A stretch of 64,000 bases of DNA, taken from Myxococcales bacterium. Lineage in GTDB: Bacteria; Myxococcota_A; Polyangia; Haliangiales; Haliangiaceae. The stretch lies in contig JAQBQE010000027.1 of NCBI GenBank assembly GCA_028287135.1, positions 1 to 64,000 on the forward strand, written 5' to 3'. Numbering within the stretch: position 1 is the first letter of the stretch; every line of letters begins with the position of its first letter. The translations under genes were made by a program, and so were the position numbers. The notes under the pieces were generated by a model. The model was not told the origin of the DNA, searched no databases, and saw only the letters and a list, made by a program, of their open reading frames with translations. This document shows positions 59,154 through 64,000 of this stretch, piece after piece.

Positions 59154-59618
59154 CGTGACCTTCGAGTCTCGAGATATCCGCCAGATCCTGTGGTCGACCG
59201 GCGAACCTCTTCATCGTAGCAAGCCCCTCGCGGGACACCACCCACAACGTAGCCTCGCGCCAAGGGACCTCGGTCCGGGTGTCCCACACCGCCTGGTGCA
59301 CCGGTCCCACGATGAGAAGGTCCAAGGATACCAGCAGGTCTGTGCCGGATTCGAGCTTGGAGACCCGCTGCATCTCATGCTGGTCCGGTTTGCCGGCGCG
59401 GAAGATCATGCGGCGCGAAGGAACATCGAATCCGAGCCGCTTCGCGACCTCGAGTACGCGAGGAACATCCTCCCTCATCACGAGCAGATCAATGTCCTTC
59501 GTTGCGCGTGGGAGACCGTGGACACCGACGGCCAATCCGCCGCACAGCGCGTAGTCGATCGCCGCAGCCGAGAGCTCGTCAACGAGCTTCTCGAGCTCTT
59601 CGATCAGGTCAATCGCCA

Positions 59619-59619
<1 letters not shown>
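59131..59619 (-). CDS. AbiEii/MNT-like nucleotidyltransferase
   Basis: The 162-residue protein has the polymerase-beta-type active site: [19 protein letters not shown], with G27-G28 and the metal pair D42-x-D44. The C-terminal [16 protein letters not shown] is usual in nucleotidyltransferases of the AbiEii/DUF6036-like group. Such proteins transfer nucleotides to RNA or protein, and many are toxins of type IV or MNT systems. Its ATG shares one base with the ParE stop codon (TGATG), so it is translated with topoisomerase IV. The small protein behind it may be a partner. Toxicity is not shown. Confidence 0.8.
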
Positions 59620-63977
<4,358 letters not shown>

Positions 63978-64000
63978 GTCTCGGTCCGGAGTGAATCGCT

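Overview
The window is a gene-dense, high-GC stretch of chromosome with no gene-free gap longer than about 200 bases, no insertion sequence, CRISPR array, rRNA or tRNA. The gene content suggests a Myxococcota (delta-proteobacterial) organism. It has many lipoproteins with short lipobox signals, TPR, PEGA and thrombospondin-3 proteins, an outer-membrane barrel that resembles the MXAN_2561/MXAN_2562 pair, a menaquinone pathway and several c-di-GMP signalling parts. The exact family (Haliangiales/Kofleriaceae or Polyangia-like) cannot be fixed from sequence alone.

Layout, left to right. 1-5.4 kb: the end of a membrane gene, a Bax-inhibitor-1 protein with a good terminator, then a MoxR ATPase - DUF58 - transglutaminase (TgpA-like) operon. 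5.5-10.6 kb: a fused surface-protein/outer-membrane barrel and an M16 lipoprotein protease. 10.6-22.3 kb, mostly minus strand: PAP2 phosphatase, histidine kinase, PEP carboxykinase, a very large amidohydrolase lipoprotein, a YbhN-like membrane protein, SMI1/KNR4, TerB-like and M50-like proteins. 22.4-30.4 kb: a PEGA/barrel protein, a translationally coupled pair of M3 and M13 lipoprotein peptidases, a GT-C glycosyltransferase and a TPR/MshEN-like protein. 30.5-44 kb: two TPR proteins, MutS2, a Uma2 nuclease, another TPR protein, an FHA-GGDEF cyclase, a degenerate PilT-like ATPase, a DUF5916 barrel and a PilZ/pseudo-receiver/DUF4388 protein. 44.2-53.7 kb: one tight operon for menaquinone (polyprenyl synthase, MenG, MenF, MenD, MenB, MenA, MenC, MenE). 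53.7-58.9 kb: ankyrin lipoprotein, TPM protein, double Tim44-like zinc-ribbon protein, a redoxin with a DsbD-like lipoprotein, and an AsmA-like protein. 58.9-64 kb: a minus-strand operon of topoisomerase IV/gyrase A and B subunits that continues into a nucleotidyltransferase and a 71-residue helical protein.

Functional links. The men operon covers chorismate to menaquinone except MenH and the DHNA-CoA thioesterase. The window also holds a diguanylate cyclase with an intact inhibitory site and two possible c-di-GMP readers (PilZ, MshEN-like). Many genes that head transcription units carry a TANNNT hexamer 6-10 nt before the start codon. Genes inside operons instead show Shine-Dalgarno sites or stop/start overlaps. 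This points to widespread leaderless transcription and is the most general observation in the window. The most system-like novelty is the nucleotidyltransferase/small-protein pair fused onto the end of the topoisomerase operon.
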